46,816 bases of DNA from Burkholderiales bacterium (GTDB taxonomy: Bacteria; Pseudomonadota; Gammaproteobacteria; Burkholderiales; Burkholderiaceae_C). Positions 37,157-44,821 of this stretch are shown here, piece after piece; position 1 is the first letter of the stretch; every line of letters begins with the position of its first letter. The notes beneath the pieces are model-generated. The model worked only from the letters and a program-made list of their open reading frames with translations, had not been told where the DNA came from and searched no databases. Made by a program: the position numbers and the translations under genes. The stretch spans positions 1-46,816 of the forward strand of contig CANHNO010000002.1 of assembly GCA_947462065.1 (NCBI GenBank). The letters run 5' to 3'.

Positions 37157-38332
37157 TCACTGGGTTAACTGCGGCCGCTGCTTGATCATCAGGTCGATGT
37201 AGGTCTCGGCGTCCTGCTGGATGCGGATGCGCACTGGCAGGTACTTCAGGCTGGGCGCGAACCAGACGGTGGCCGACAGTTCGTCACCCTTGCGCGACTC
37301 GCGGCGCGGCTGCAGCGGGATCGCGTCAACGGCGCCGAACGGGGTGTACACCGGCTCGGACTCGCGGATGTCGTAGGTCCACACGCTCATGCGCCGTGGC
37401 AGGGCCAATGGCAACTCGATCGTGCCCCCGGGCTTCAGCAGCTGAGGCTGCCGCGTGAAGAGGTAGGTGAGCTGCACAAACTGGCTCGCGGTGTCCTGCA
37501 CGCCAGGCACGCGCTCGATGCGCTGTCCTTTGTTCAGCACCACCGAATCAGGCTCCAGCGTGACGCTGGCACGCTTGCGGTCCTTGAACGCGGCCTTGCT
37601 TTCCTCGTCATAGCGCTCCGGGGCCAGGCCGGCGTCGGTCAACTGCCCGTCGCTGCTCATGCGGCGCGAGTACAGCGGCGCGAACGAAGCACCGACAACC
37701 ACATCCAGGTGCACCTGGTAGCGCTCGCCGACACGCACCCAGTCGACCTGCGCGCTGCCGTAGACCTCGCCGCGGAAGTTGCCGGTCAGCTCGTAGGTGA
37801 TGCGGGTGGAAGGCGGCCAGCCGAAGGTCTCTGCGGTCGCCGCGGGAGCTGATGCCGGCGCGAGTGCGGGCGCAGCTGCTGCAGCCACCACCGGTAGCGA
37901 CGCTGCAGGTTCTGCGGCAGCGGCGACCAACGGCAGGGCCGCGGTCGATGCGGCAAGCTCAGGCGCGGGCGCGGTGGCAAGCCGTTCGGCGGACTCTGCA
38001 GCCAGCAGAGGATCCGAGGCAGGCGCGGAGGCAGCCTCGGCGGGAGCCGATGCCGCCGCAGCCACCGGCGCGGCCTGCCGTGGAGGCCGCGGGGGCGCGG
38101 CGGGGGCTGGCGGCGGGGGCGCGGCCGCGGGTTCGGGCGGCGCGCTGAACGCCATGTCCTGCCCCGCCACCAGTTCGATGCGTGCGGGCTTCCCGCCTTG
38201 GTCGAAATCGATCAAGCTGTCCTTGATGCTGCGCACCACGCAGGCGTGCATCACCAGAACAGCAACGACCAGCGCCACGCCGCCCGCGATCCGCTTGCGG
38301 CCCGCCACCGGGGCTTGCGCCGTGGACATCAT
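37157..38332 (-). CDS. DUF3108 envelope protein with Ala/Pro-rich linker
   Basis: The 391 residues begin with a cytoplasmic basic stretch, one membrane helix (about 16-33, GGVALVVAVLVMHACVV), then a long alanine- and proline-rich region (about 63-168) reminiscent of the periplasm-spanning part of TonB. A C-terminal DUF3108 domain follows (TRITYELTGNFRGEVYGSAQVDW; LYSRRMSSDGQLTDAGLAPERYDEE; VRIRIQQDAETYIDLMIKQ). Function is unknown. ATG 38332 or 38329 starts 25 bases after the M61 peptidase stop, so the two are probably co-transcribed. A frame from 38413 would overlap the peptidase gene and looks spurious. Confidence 0.85.
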   Translation of the reverse strand: MMSTAQAPVAGRKRIAGGVALVVAVLVMHACVVRSIKDSLIDFDQGGKPARIELVAGQDMAFSAPPEPAAAPPPPAPAAPPRPPRQAAPVAAAASAPAEAASAPASDPLLAAESAERLATAPAPELAASTAALPLVAAAAEPAASLPVVAAAAAPALAPASAPAATAETFGWPPSTRITYELTGNFRGEVYGSAQVDWVRVGERYQVHLDVVVGASFAPLYSRRMSSDGQLTDAGLAPERYDEESKAAFKDRKRASVTLEPDSVVLNKGQRIERVPGVQDTASQFVQLTYLFTRQPQLLKPGGTIELPLALPRRMSVWTYDIRESEPVYTPFGAVDAIPLQPRRESRKGDELSATVWFAPSLKYLPVRIRIQQDAETYIDLMIKQRPQLTQ

Positions 38333-38357
38333 CGCGGTCGTTGAATTGGGACGGCGT

Positions 38358-40160
38358 TCAGCAGCCCAGCCAGGCGCTGCGCAGCGCGAGCGCGGCACGC
38401 GGGGCCTTGGCATCGGCCGTCAACGTGACCGCACCCGTCACATCGGTTGACTCGGGCACCTCCAGCGAGAGCGTGAGCAGACGCTGGTCGCGCGACACGA
38501 GCAGCGCAGCGGCCTGACCAGGCGTCAGCACACGCAGCACATCGTCCAGCCGGCGCAATCGCCAGTCACCGAGTGCCAGCACCTCGTCCCCAGCCGACAG
38601 CCCGGCACGGTCAGCGGCACCGCCGCGCAGCACATGAGTGACCTTGATACCGGTCAACGCGCTTTCACTGACGCGCACGCCCAGGCGCTGGGTCAGCGTG
38701 GCAGGTGACGTCTGCCACTGCACGCCGAAGCGCTGAAGCAACTCCTTCAGTGGCAAGTCGCTGGTGCCGTGCACCCACTCGCGCAGTTGGCGAGTCAGCG
38801 CATCGGCCTGTGCGGGGCCGGCGACCGCGCGCAGCACCTCGACGACATCGCCCTCGGTGATCGGGCCACCGGCGCTGCGTGTCCACAAGCCGCGCATCAC
38901 CGCATCGAGCGTGGCCTGGCGGCGCGATCCGGCGGCACGCAAGCTCAGATCCAGCCCCAGCGCCACCAGCGAGCCCTTGGTGTAGTAGCTGATGGTCGCG
39001 TTCGGGGTGTTCTCGTCGCTGCGGTAGTACTTCACCCAAGCATCGAAGCTGGCCTGCGCCACGCTTTGCACCTGCCGCCCCGGCATGCCCAGCACACCCG
39101 TCACGGTCTTGGCGACAGCCTTCAGGTAGCGGGCCTCGTCGATCAGCCCGGCGCGGCGCAGCAGCAGGTCGTCGAAATACGAGGTGAAGCCCTCGAAGAA
39201 CCACAGCAGCTCTGTGTAGTTCTCGCAGGTGTAGTCATAGGGCGCGAAGTCTCGCGGCTTCAGGCGCTTGACGTTCCAGGTGTGGAAATACTCGTGGCTG
39301 ATCAGGCCCAGCAGCGTCACGTAGTTGTCGCTCTTTTCCTCGGAACGGGCGCTCGGGGCCGCGTTGGCAGCAAGCACCCGCGGCAGGTCACGTCGAGAAG
39401 CGATCAGCGCGGTGCTCGCGCGGTGTTCCAGCCCGCCGTAGCCGTCGTCGACGCAGTTGAGCATGAAGACATAGCGCTGAAACGGGACGTCGCCGCGCTT
39501 GGGCGCATCGCCGTGCCAGAAAGCGATCTCGGTCTCGCAGATGCGTTTCGTGTCGGCGAGCAGCCGGGCGCTGTCGAAGTCGGGCAGCGCACCGGCCACC
39601 ACCAGTTCATGCGGCACACCGTGGGCCTTGAACTCGCCGCGCCAGAAGTTGCCCAGTTCGAAGGGGTGATCGACCAATTCGTCGTAATCGCGCGCTTCGA
39701 ACACGGTGGCCGTGGTCGCCGGCATCGAGGTGGCAGACATCGACGTTGCAATGCGCCAGCCGCGCGGCAGCGAGCGCAGCTCGATGCGGTGCGGCTCGGC
39801 CTCACGGCCTTCGACACGCAGGCACAGGCTGGTGCCGTTGAAGAAGCCGCGCTGCGCATCCAGGAAGGCGGCGCGCACCGAGGTGTCGAAGGCATAGACG
39901 AGATAGGTCACCACCAGTGCACCGCGCCCGTTGCACTCGGCCTGCCAGGTCGCCTTGTCCAGCTGCGCCAGCGGCACCGCGCGACTGCCCTGCTTCGCTT
40001 CGAGCCCGCTCAGGTGGCGCGCGAACTCGCGCACCAGGTAGCTGCCCGGGATCCACACCGGCAGGCTCAGCCGCTGCGTGGCCCCGGGCTGAGGCACGGT
40101 CAGCGTGACGCGGAACAGGTGCGCGTTCGGGTTGTGGACGTCGATGCGGTAGGAAATCAT
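38358..40160 (-). CDS. M61 glycyl-aminopeptidase-type metallopeptidase with PDZ domain
   Basis: The 600 residues start with the M61 N-terminal beta-domain (YRIDVHNPNAHLFRVTLTVPQPG; LPVWIPGSYLVREFARHL). The catalytic zinc site is HEYFH (289-293) followed by WNVKRLKP and a downstream Glu in ELLWFFEGFTSYFDDLLL. A C-terminal PDZ domain spans about 500-590 (GIKVTHVLRGGAADRAGLSAGDEVLALGDWRL). No signal peptide is seen, which fits cytosolic family members. Substrates are unknown. A small SATSMPAT tandem run at about 142-150 looks like a loop insertion. Confidence 0.93.
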   Translation of the reverse strand: MISYRIDVHNPNAHLFRVTLTVPQPGATQRLSLPVWIPGSYLVREFARHLSGLEAKQGSRAVPLAQLDKATWQAECNGRGALVVTYLVYAFDTSVRAAFLDAQRGFFNGTSLCLRVEGREAEPHRIELRSLPRGWRIATSMSATSMPATTATVFEARDYDELVDHPFELGNFWRGEFKAHGVPHELVVAGALPDFDSARLLADTKRICETEIAFWHGDAPKRGDVPFQRYVFMLNCVDDGYGGLEHRASTALIASRRDLPRVLAANAAPSARSEEKSDNYVTLLGLISHEYFHTWNVKRLKPRDFAPYDYTCENYTELLWFFEGFTSYFDDLLLRRAGLIDEARYLKAVAKTVTGVLGMPGRQVQSVAQASFDAWVKYYRSDENTPNATISYYTKGSLVALGLDLSLRAAGSRRQATLDAVMRGLWTRSAGGPITEGDVVEVLRAVAGPAQADALTRQLREWVHGTSDLPLKELLQRFGVQWQTSPATLTQRLGVRVSESALTGIKVTHVLRGGAADRAGLSAGDEVLALGDWRLRRLDDVLRVLTPGQAAALLVSRDQRLLTLSLEVPESTDVTGAVTLTADAKAPRAALALRSAWLGC

Positions 40161-40208
40161 GGGACGTGTCGCTAGAGGATCGGGAGATATCGAGTCGATG
40201 TTGCAGCG

Positions 40209-41045
40209 TCAGTGCCGCAGCTCGTCAGGCAGCGGGAACACGCCCTGGCAGGCGATGCAGACAAAAAGCTTGCGCCCGCCGAGCGTGGCGCGCTCGATGA
40301 TGGCACCGCAATCACGGCAGGGCAGCTGGGCACGGTCGAACACGAAGAAGCGCGCGGCCTCGAAGCTGGCGCCCTGTTGACGTTGCGCTCGGTACAGCGC
40401 CATGGGCACGCACACGCCATCGGTGCGGAAACTTCGGTGGGTGATGTCGTGTACGGCCTTTGCCAGCCGATGCCGCTCGGCATCGCCGAGCTCGCCGAGT
40501 CGCCGCCACGGGTTCAGCTTCGCAACGAAGGCAATTTCGCTGCGCAGGTAGTTGCCGAGGCCGGCCAGCACCTGCTGATCGAGCAGCGCATCGGCGATGC
40601 GTCGGCGCGGAAACTGCGCCAGGCGCACGGCGATGTCGCGCGCCGTCGTCGCGTCGTCGAGCACCTCGGGGCCGAGCTTGGCGATATAGGGATGCACCGC
40701 TTCCTTGCCGTGGCGCAGCCAGGCGAAGTCGGTCGCGCTGTAGAGCACCGCGCGCTGAGCACTCGTTTCAAGCACCAGGCGGATCGCGCGGGTACGCAGC
40801 GGCTCGTCGGGCCGGTCAACCACCCACTCGCCGTAGAGCTGGTTGTGCGAATACAGCACATCGCCGGTGGAGAAACGCGTCAGCATCGCTTTCGAGCGCG
40901 CACTGACCGACTCGACGCTGGCACCGCGCAGTGCGCGTTCCATCGGTGCCAGTGCCGGGTGCGCCAGCGTCATGCGAACCGGCTGGCCTGCAATGCCACG
41001 GTGCACCGCTTGCGCCGCACGGCGGATCTCCGGACCTTCGGGCAT
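40209..41045 (-). CDS. nei: Fpg/Nei-family DNA glycosylase (endonuclease VIII-like)
   Basis: Bifunctional base-excision repair glycosylase/lyase. The 278 residues start MPEGPEIRRAAQAV, with catalytic Pro2 and Glu3 after Met removal. A conserved Lys (SRSKAMLTRF, about K53) and the H2TH domain (LLDQQVLAGLGNYLRSEIAF) follow. The C-terminal four-cysteine zinc finger is CRDCG... FVCIACQ. The PEGPEIRRAA start is closer to Nei, which removes oxidised pyrimidines, than to Fpg. It follows a DUF3429 gene by 15 bases and precedes the M61 gene by 48 bases. Confidence 0.92.
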   Translation of the reverse strand: MPEGPEIRRAAQAVHRGIAGQPVRMTLAHPALAPMERALRGASVESVSARSKAMLTRFSTGDVLYSHNQLYGEWVVDRPDEPLRTRAIRLVLETSAQRAVLYSATDFAWLRHGKEAVHPYIAKLGPEVLDDATTARDIAVRLAQFPRRRIADALLDQQVLAGLGNYLRSEIAFVAKLNPWRRLGELGDAERHRLAKAVHDITHRSFRTDGVCVPMALYRAQRQQGASFEAARFFVFDRAQLPCRDCGAIIERATLGGRKLFVCIACQGVFPLPDELRH

Positions 41046-41060
41046 GGCCTGTCGCAGCGA

Positions 41061-41525
41061 TCAACTGCCGGCCGCGCCGATGAAGCAGGCCAGGCTGGCA
41101 ACGACGGTGAGCCGGAAACGCAGGATGAGCCAGGCGCCAGAAAAGTGCACCGGGTAGACACGGCGATCCACCAGATAGCACACCACCAGCATCACCCCCA
41201 GCACCACCAGACCGGCATACGCAGGCATCACCACCGCGACCCAGGCCACCAGTGAGGGCACGACGCCCCAGACGAAGCGGGCGGGGTCGGCCGGCTGCGC
41301 ACGAAAACCGAAGCCCCAGTGGATGCCGCCGAGGAACGAAACAATGACGCCGGCATAAGCAGACAAGGCCGCGGCGACATACGGATGCGCATCGGGCCGC
41401 ACGATCCACAACAGCACCGCGCCGATCACGAACGGCAACAGGCCGGCGTAGGCCAGACGCAGAGTGGCCCGGTCCGGCTGGTTCGTCGATGCTGGCGTTG
41501 GCAGGGCCTGGGTGCGACTGCTCAA
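41061..41525 (-). CDS. DUF3429 membrane protein
   Basis: The 154 residues form about five hydrophobic segments: AYAGLLPFVIGAVLLWIV, AAALSAYAGVIVSFLGGIHWGFGF, FVWGVVPSLVAWVAVVMPAYAGLVVLGVMLVVCYLVDR, and a C-terminal LTVVASLACFIGAAG. GGIHWGFG and YLVDRRVYP are typical DUF3429 boxes. Function is unknown. No ATG fits; the start is read as TTG 41525, with GGAGAG six bases upstream and a TTGA overlap with the photolyase-like stop. This is well supported, though a non-ATG start. Confidence 0.85.
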   Translation of the reverse strand: MSSRTQALPTPASTNQPDRATLRLAYAGLLPFVIGAVLLWIVRPDAHPYVAAALSAYAGVIVSFLGGIHWGFGFRAQPADPARFVWGVVPSLVAWVAVVMPAYAGLVVLGVMLVVCYLVDRRVYPVHFSGAWLILRFRLTVVASLACFIGAAGS

Positions 41526-42787
41526 AAAAGCTCTCCGTTCAACTGCGTCTGAAGCGACCGTGATTGTCGCTTGACGCTCTCGTAGAAGACGCTGAATGAC
41601 CGGCACATCGTCTCGGGGTTGGGCAGCAGGCGTGGTGCGGGCTGCAAGCTGGCGAGCGCAGCCAGCACAGCGTCATAGCCAGGCATCGGCGCACGCATGG
41701 CCATCACCATGCCCGGCCCCGGCCAGCTCGGCGCGCCAGCCCTCCACGGCACGGACGAGCCGAGGTCGCCGACGAACACCGCATCGGTGACCTGTCCCAG
41801 ACGCCTCAGTACCCAGCGCCAGCGCGCTTCGCTCCACGGCAGCAAGGCATGCGAAGGCGTGTGGATCACGCCCAGCCGCCACGGGCCACCAGCGCCTGCA
41901 CCCGAACCGCCTTCGCGCTCGCCCATGGCCCATGGCGTGACCAGCTCGATCTCGCGTCGCCGCGGCACGGCGCTGGCGACCAGTGGCCGTGTCGCTTCGG
42001 CCACCCAGTCAGCGTGTGGGGCCGCCCACAGCAGGGGCTCGATCACGCCTTGGTGCACGCCTGGTTCAGGTCCGACATCACCTTCGTGCCGCGCGATGCG
42101 CTCCAGTACCTCGTAATCCTGGTCGATCGCCGTGCCTTTGGCCCGCCAGTCCTTGAAGTTTCCGCGCGGCGCGTACTTCGCGACGTTGTCCGCATTGAAC
42201 AGATAGGGCTTGCTGGAGAAGGTGCCAGCCACCCATTGCCAGCTCAGGTGGTTGCTCGGCACGTCGCCATCGAGCAAATGCCCGTACATCCAATCGGCCC
42301 CCGCGCGCCAGTGCACCTTGCGCAGGTGCACTGCGTAGCTCGCCAACCACATGCGCGCATGGTTGTGCAGGTAGCCGGTGGCGTAGAGCTGACGCACCGC
42401 GGTGTCGATCGCGGGCACGCCAGTGCGAGCTTCTCGCAAGTCGGCCGGCAGGTTGGAGGAATAGACGCCGGACCCTGCAGCGCTCGGTCGCATGTCGGTC
42501 AGAACCTGCTCGCCGCACCGCGTCCACACATGATGAAAGAACTCGCGCCAGGCGAACTCGAAAGTCAGTTTGTCGTCATAACCCAGCCGGTGCTTCTGCA
42601 GCACCCGGGCGACTGCAGTGCGCATGCCAATCACACCGTGGGTGAAGTAAGGCGACAACCCGGTGACGGAGCCATCGAGCGCATTTCGGGTGCGCGCGTA
42701 CTCGCCCGGATGCACAGCATCGAGCCGGCGCAGCGCTTCAGCGTGCGTGGGCTCGAAGTTGAAGAAGTCTTGCAGCTGCGGAATCAA
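41522..42787 (-). CDS. Photolyase/cryptochrome FAD-binding domain protein, no antenna domain
   Basis: The first 220 or so of 421 residues match the photolyase FAD-binding domain: GLSPYFTHGVIGMRTAVARVL, FEFAWREFFHHVW, GVPAIDTAVRQLYATGYLHNHARMWLASYAVHLRKVHWRAGADWMYGHLLDGDVPSNHLSWQWVAGTFSSKPYLFNADNVAKYAP. The usual N-terminal alpha/beta antenna domain is missing, because the gene starts immediately at the dsbC stop. Instead about 180 C-terminal residues follow (WRLGVIHTPSHALLPWSEARWRWVL; VTDAVFVGDLGS) that I do not recognise. Start TTG 42787 overlaps the dsbC stop (TTGA); no good Shine-Dalgarno sequence is present, so a slightly different start is possible. Confidence 0.82.
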   Translation of the reverse strand: MIPQLQDFFNFEPTHAEALRRLDAVHPGEYARTRNALDGSVTGLSPYFTHGVIGMRTAVARVLQKHRLGYDDKLTFEFAWREFFHHVWTRCGEQVLTDMRPSAAGSGVYSSNLPADLREARTGVPAIDTAVRQLYATGYLHNHARMWLASYAVHLRKVHWRAGADWMYGHLLDGDVPSNHLSWQWVAGTFSSKPYLFNADNVAKYAPRGNFKDWRAKGTAIDQDYEVLERIARHEGDVGPEPGVHQGVIEPLLWAAPHADWVAEATRPLVASAVPRRREIELVTPWAMGEREGGSGAGAGGPWRLGVIHTPSHALLPWSEARWRWVLRRLGQVTDAVFVGDLGSSVPWRAGAPSWPGPGMVMAMRAPMPGYDAVLAALASLQPAPRLLPNPETMCRSFSVFYESVKRQSRSLQTQLNGELF

Positions 42788-43557
42788 CCGGGTTTCTTCG
42801 CAGACGCCAGCAATTGCTTCTCGAGGTCGTCGAGCTTCATCGCGCCTGGCACGCGCTTGCCGTCTTCGAACACCAGCGCCGGCGTGCCATTGATCTTGTG
42901 CTTGCGTCCGAGCGCCGCAGTGCGCTGCAGCGCCGAGGTGTCGCATTCGCCCATGGCTTTCGGCGGGAGAGCGCCATCGATCATCCAGTCTGCCCACACC
43001 TTGCCGCGATCCTTGGCGCACCAGATGTTGCGCGACTTGTCCGCCGATTCCGCCCCGAGCACCGGGTACAAGAAGGTGTAAATGGTGATGTTCTTGACCG
43101 ATCGTGCTTCACGCTCGAACTGCTTGCAGAAGCCGCAGTTCGGGTCGGCAAACACCACCAGCTTGCGACTGCCATCGCCTTGCTTCCAGACGACAGCGTC
43201 TTTCAACGGCAGGCTCGCGAAGTCGATCGCCGTGAGCTTCGCAACGCGCGCTTCGGTCAGATTTGTGCCCGTCTTCGTGTCGAGCAGTTGGCCGATGATC
43301 AAGTAGTTGCCGTCGTCGTCGGTGTAGAAAATCCTGTCGCCCACACGCACTTCGTACAGGCCAGCCACGGGCAATTTGATGACTTCGTCTATCTTGCCCA
43401 GATCGGCAAGCCGCTCGGCGAGCGCCTTGCGGATCTCGGCTTCACCGGCGAGGGCGGGCGTGTTGGCGAAGATCGCCAGCGCCAGCGCCGCAGCAGCCTT
43501 GCAGCAGATGGTGCGCCGGCCAGCACGCTGGATGTTTCGAAGCAATGACGACGCCAT
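42784..43557 (-). CDS. dsbC: Thiol:disulfide interchange protein DsbC
   Basis: Periplasmic disulfide isomerase and chaperone, kept reduced by DsbD. The 257 residues have a signal peptide (basic start, hydrophobic core about 18-31, cleavage near PALA-GE), an N-terminal dimerisation domain, and a thioredoxin-like domain with the active-site CGFC (C141 and C144) after VVFADPN. The second cysteine pair (WC; ECDT) and the cis-Pro NGTPALV are present. It lies 54 bases after the UbiH-like gene and overlaps the photolyase-like gene. Confidence 0.95.
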   Translation of the reverse strand: MASSLLRNIQRAGRRTICCKAAAALALAIFANTPALAGEAEIRKALAERLADLGKIDEVIKLPVAGLYEVRVGDRIFYTDDDGNYLIIGQLLDTKTGTNLTEARVAKLTAIDFASLPLKDAVVWKQGDGSRKLVVFADPNCGFCKQFEREARSVKNITIYTFLYPVLGAESADKSRNIWCAKDRGKVWADWMIDGALPPKAMGECDTSALQRTAALGRKHKINGTPALVFEDGKRVPGAMKLDDLEKQLLASAKKPG

Positions 43558-43611
43558 GGGAGTAGCTTTCAGGTGAGCGAACGAAGTCGCGTTTGCGCGG
43601 CAAGTGCCGAA

Positions 43612-44733
43612 TCAGGAATCCAGCGCCTGCGCGGTCAGCCAGCGCTTGATCGGCGTCAGCCGATTGACCAGAGTCAGGCCGCGGTTTCGGAGTTCCCGCG
43701 CCAAAGGCGCCGGGTGGGCAAAAAGTTGCATCAGGCCATCGGTGATCTCGACCATCGCGCGCGTGGGCAGCAGACGCTCGCGAGCGTAGCGACGCAACAG
43801 CTTCTCGTCGCCGAGTTCACGCCACGGCTCACGCGCCGCCATCACCGTGGTCAAGGCCACGACATCGGCCAAGCCCAGGTTCAACCCCTGGCCGGCCAGC
43901 GGGTGCACCACGTGGGCGGCATCGCCCAACAGCACCCAGCCGGGTCCGCACCAGGTGACGGCCTGCGCACGGGTCAGCGGCCAGGCCACGCGTTCACCGG
44001 TCAGCTGCAAATCGCCCGCGGCACCCGCAGTGGCCTGCATCAGCGCCGCATTGAACGCCGTGGGGTCCAACGCCAGCAAGGCGTCTGCGCGTGCGGCAGG
44101 CACCGACCACACCAGCGCATACGAGGCCAGCGGCTGCGGCGCATCGAACGGCAGCAAGGCCAGCACATCCGGCGAGCCAAACCATTGCCGTGCGGTACCT
44201 CCGTGCGGCAAGGAGCTGACCAGCCGCGCAGCCACTGCACGCTGTCCGTAGGGGCGACGATCCAGCGGCACGCGGTGCGCATCGCGGGTGGCCGACGACT
44301 TGCCTTCGCAGATGGCGGTCAACCGCGCAGTCGCAGCCTCGGCCTGTGTGGCCGTCACCACCGTGACATGCGGCGAAAAACGCACCGCCGCGGCCAGTTC
44401 ACGTTCGAGCACGGCGGCGTCGACGATCCAGGCCAACTCACCCACCCGCTGTTGCCACGACGAGAACTCAAGCGCAGCGCCAGGCGCATCTCCCTCGACA
44501 CGCATCTCGTGCACCGCGGTGGTCGCGTGAGCAGGCAGCGCGTCCCAGACCTTCAGGCCGCGCAACAACGCGATCGACGCCGCGTTCAGCGCAAAGGCAC
44601 GCACATCGGGCCCGCGCGCGGGCCCGGCGTCATCGGCCACAAGCGCCACGCGCAGGCCGATGCTCGCCAACGACAGGGCCAATGCCGGCCCGACCAGGCC
44701 AGCCCCGCGCACCTGCACGTCATAGGGTTTCAT
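43612..44733 (-). CDS. UbiH/UbiF-family FAD monooxygenase
   Basis: Flavoprotein hydroxylase of ubiquinone biosynthesis type. The 373 residues contain the ADP-binding GAGLVGPALALSLASIG (10-26), a modified DG-type region (ICEGKSSATRDAH instead of ADG-nS-vR), YGQRAVAARLVSSLPHGGTARQWFGSPDVLALLPF, and the FAD-ribose motif LLGDAAHVVHPLAGQGLNLGLAD. The exact ring position hydroxylated cannot be told from sequence. ATG 44733 begins MKPYDVQVRGAG; a TACAAT hexamer ends eight bases upstream and no Shine-Dalgarno sequence is seen. It is divergent from asmA. Confidence 0.9.
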   Translation of the reverse strand: MKPYDVQVRGAGLVGPALALSLASIGLRVALVADDAGPARGPDVRAFALNAASIALLRGLKVWDALPAHATTAVHEMRVEGDAPGAALEFSSWQQRVGELAWIVDAAVLERELAAAVRFSPHVTVVTATQAEAATARLTAICEGKSSATRDAHRVPLDRRPYGQRAVAARLVSSLPHGGTARQWFGSPDVLALLPFDAPQPLASYALVWSVPAARADALLALDPTAFNAALMQATAGAAGDLQLTGERVAWPLTRAQAVTWCGPGWVLLGDAAHVVHPLAGQGLNLGLADVVALTTVMAAREPWRELGDEKLLRRYARERLLPTRAMVEITDGLMQLFAHPAPLARELRNRGLTLVNRLTPIKRWLTAQALDS

Positions 44734-44741
44734 CCAGCAGG

Positions 44742-44747
44742 ATTGTA
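44742..44747 (-). promoter_or_regulatory. Candidate -10 element for the UbiH-like gene
   Basis: Minus-strand TACAAT in CCTACAATCCTG, eight bases before the start codon. If used, the transcript would begin within a few bases of the ATG and be leaderless or nearly so. The -35 region is a poor match. Confidence 0.35.
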
Positions 44748-44821
44748 GGTAGCACGTGTGACCACACCGTGGGTGCGCAGGCACAATCCGCGATTCTCAG
44801 GTGGCATAGGGCCTATTCACC

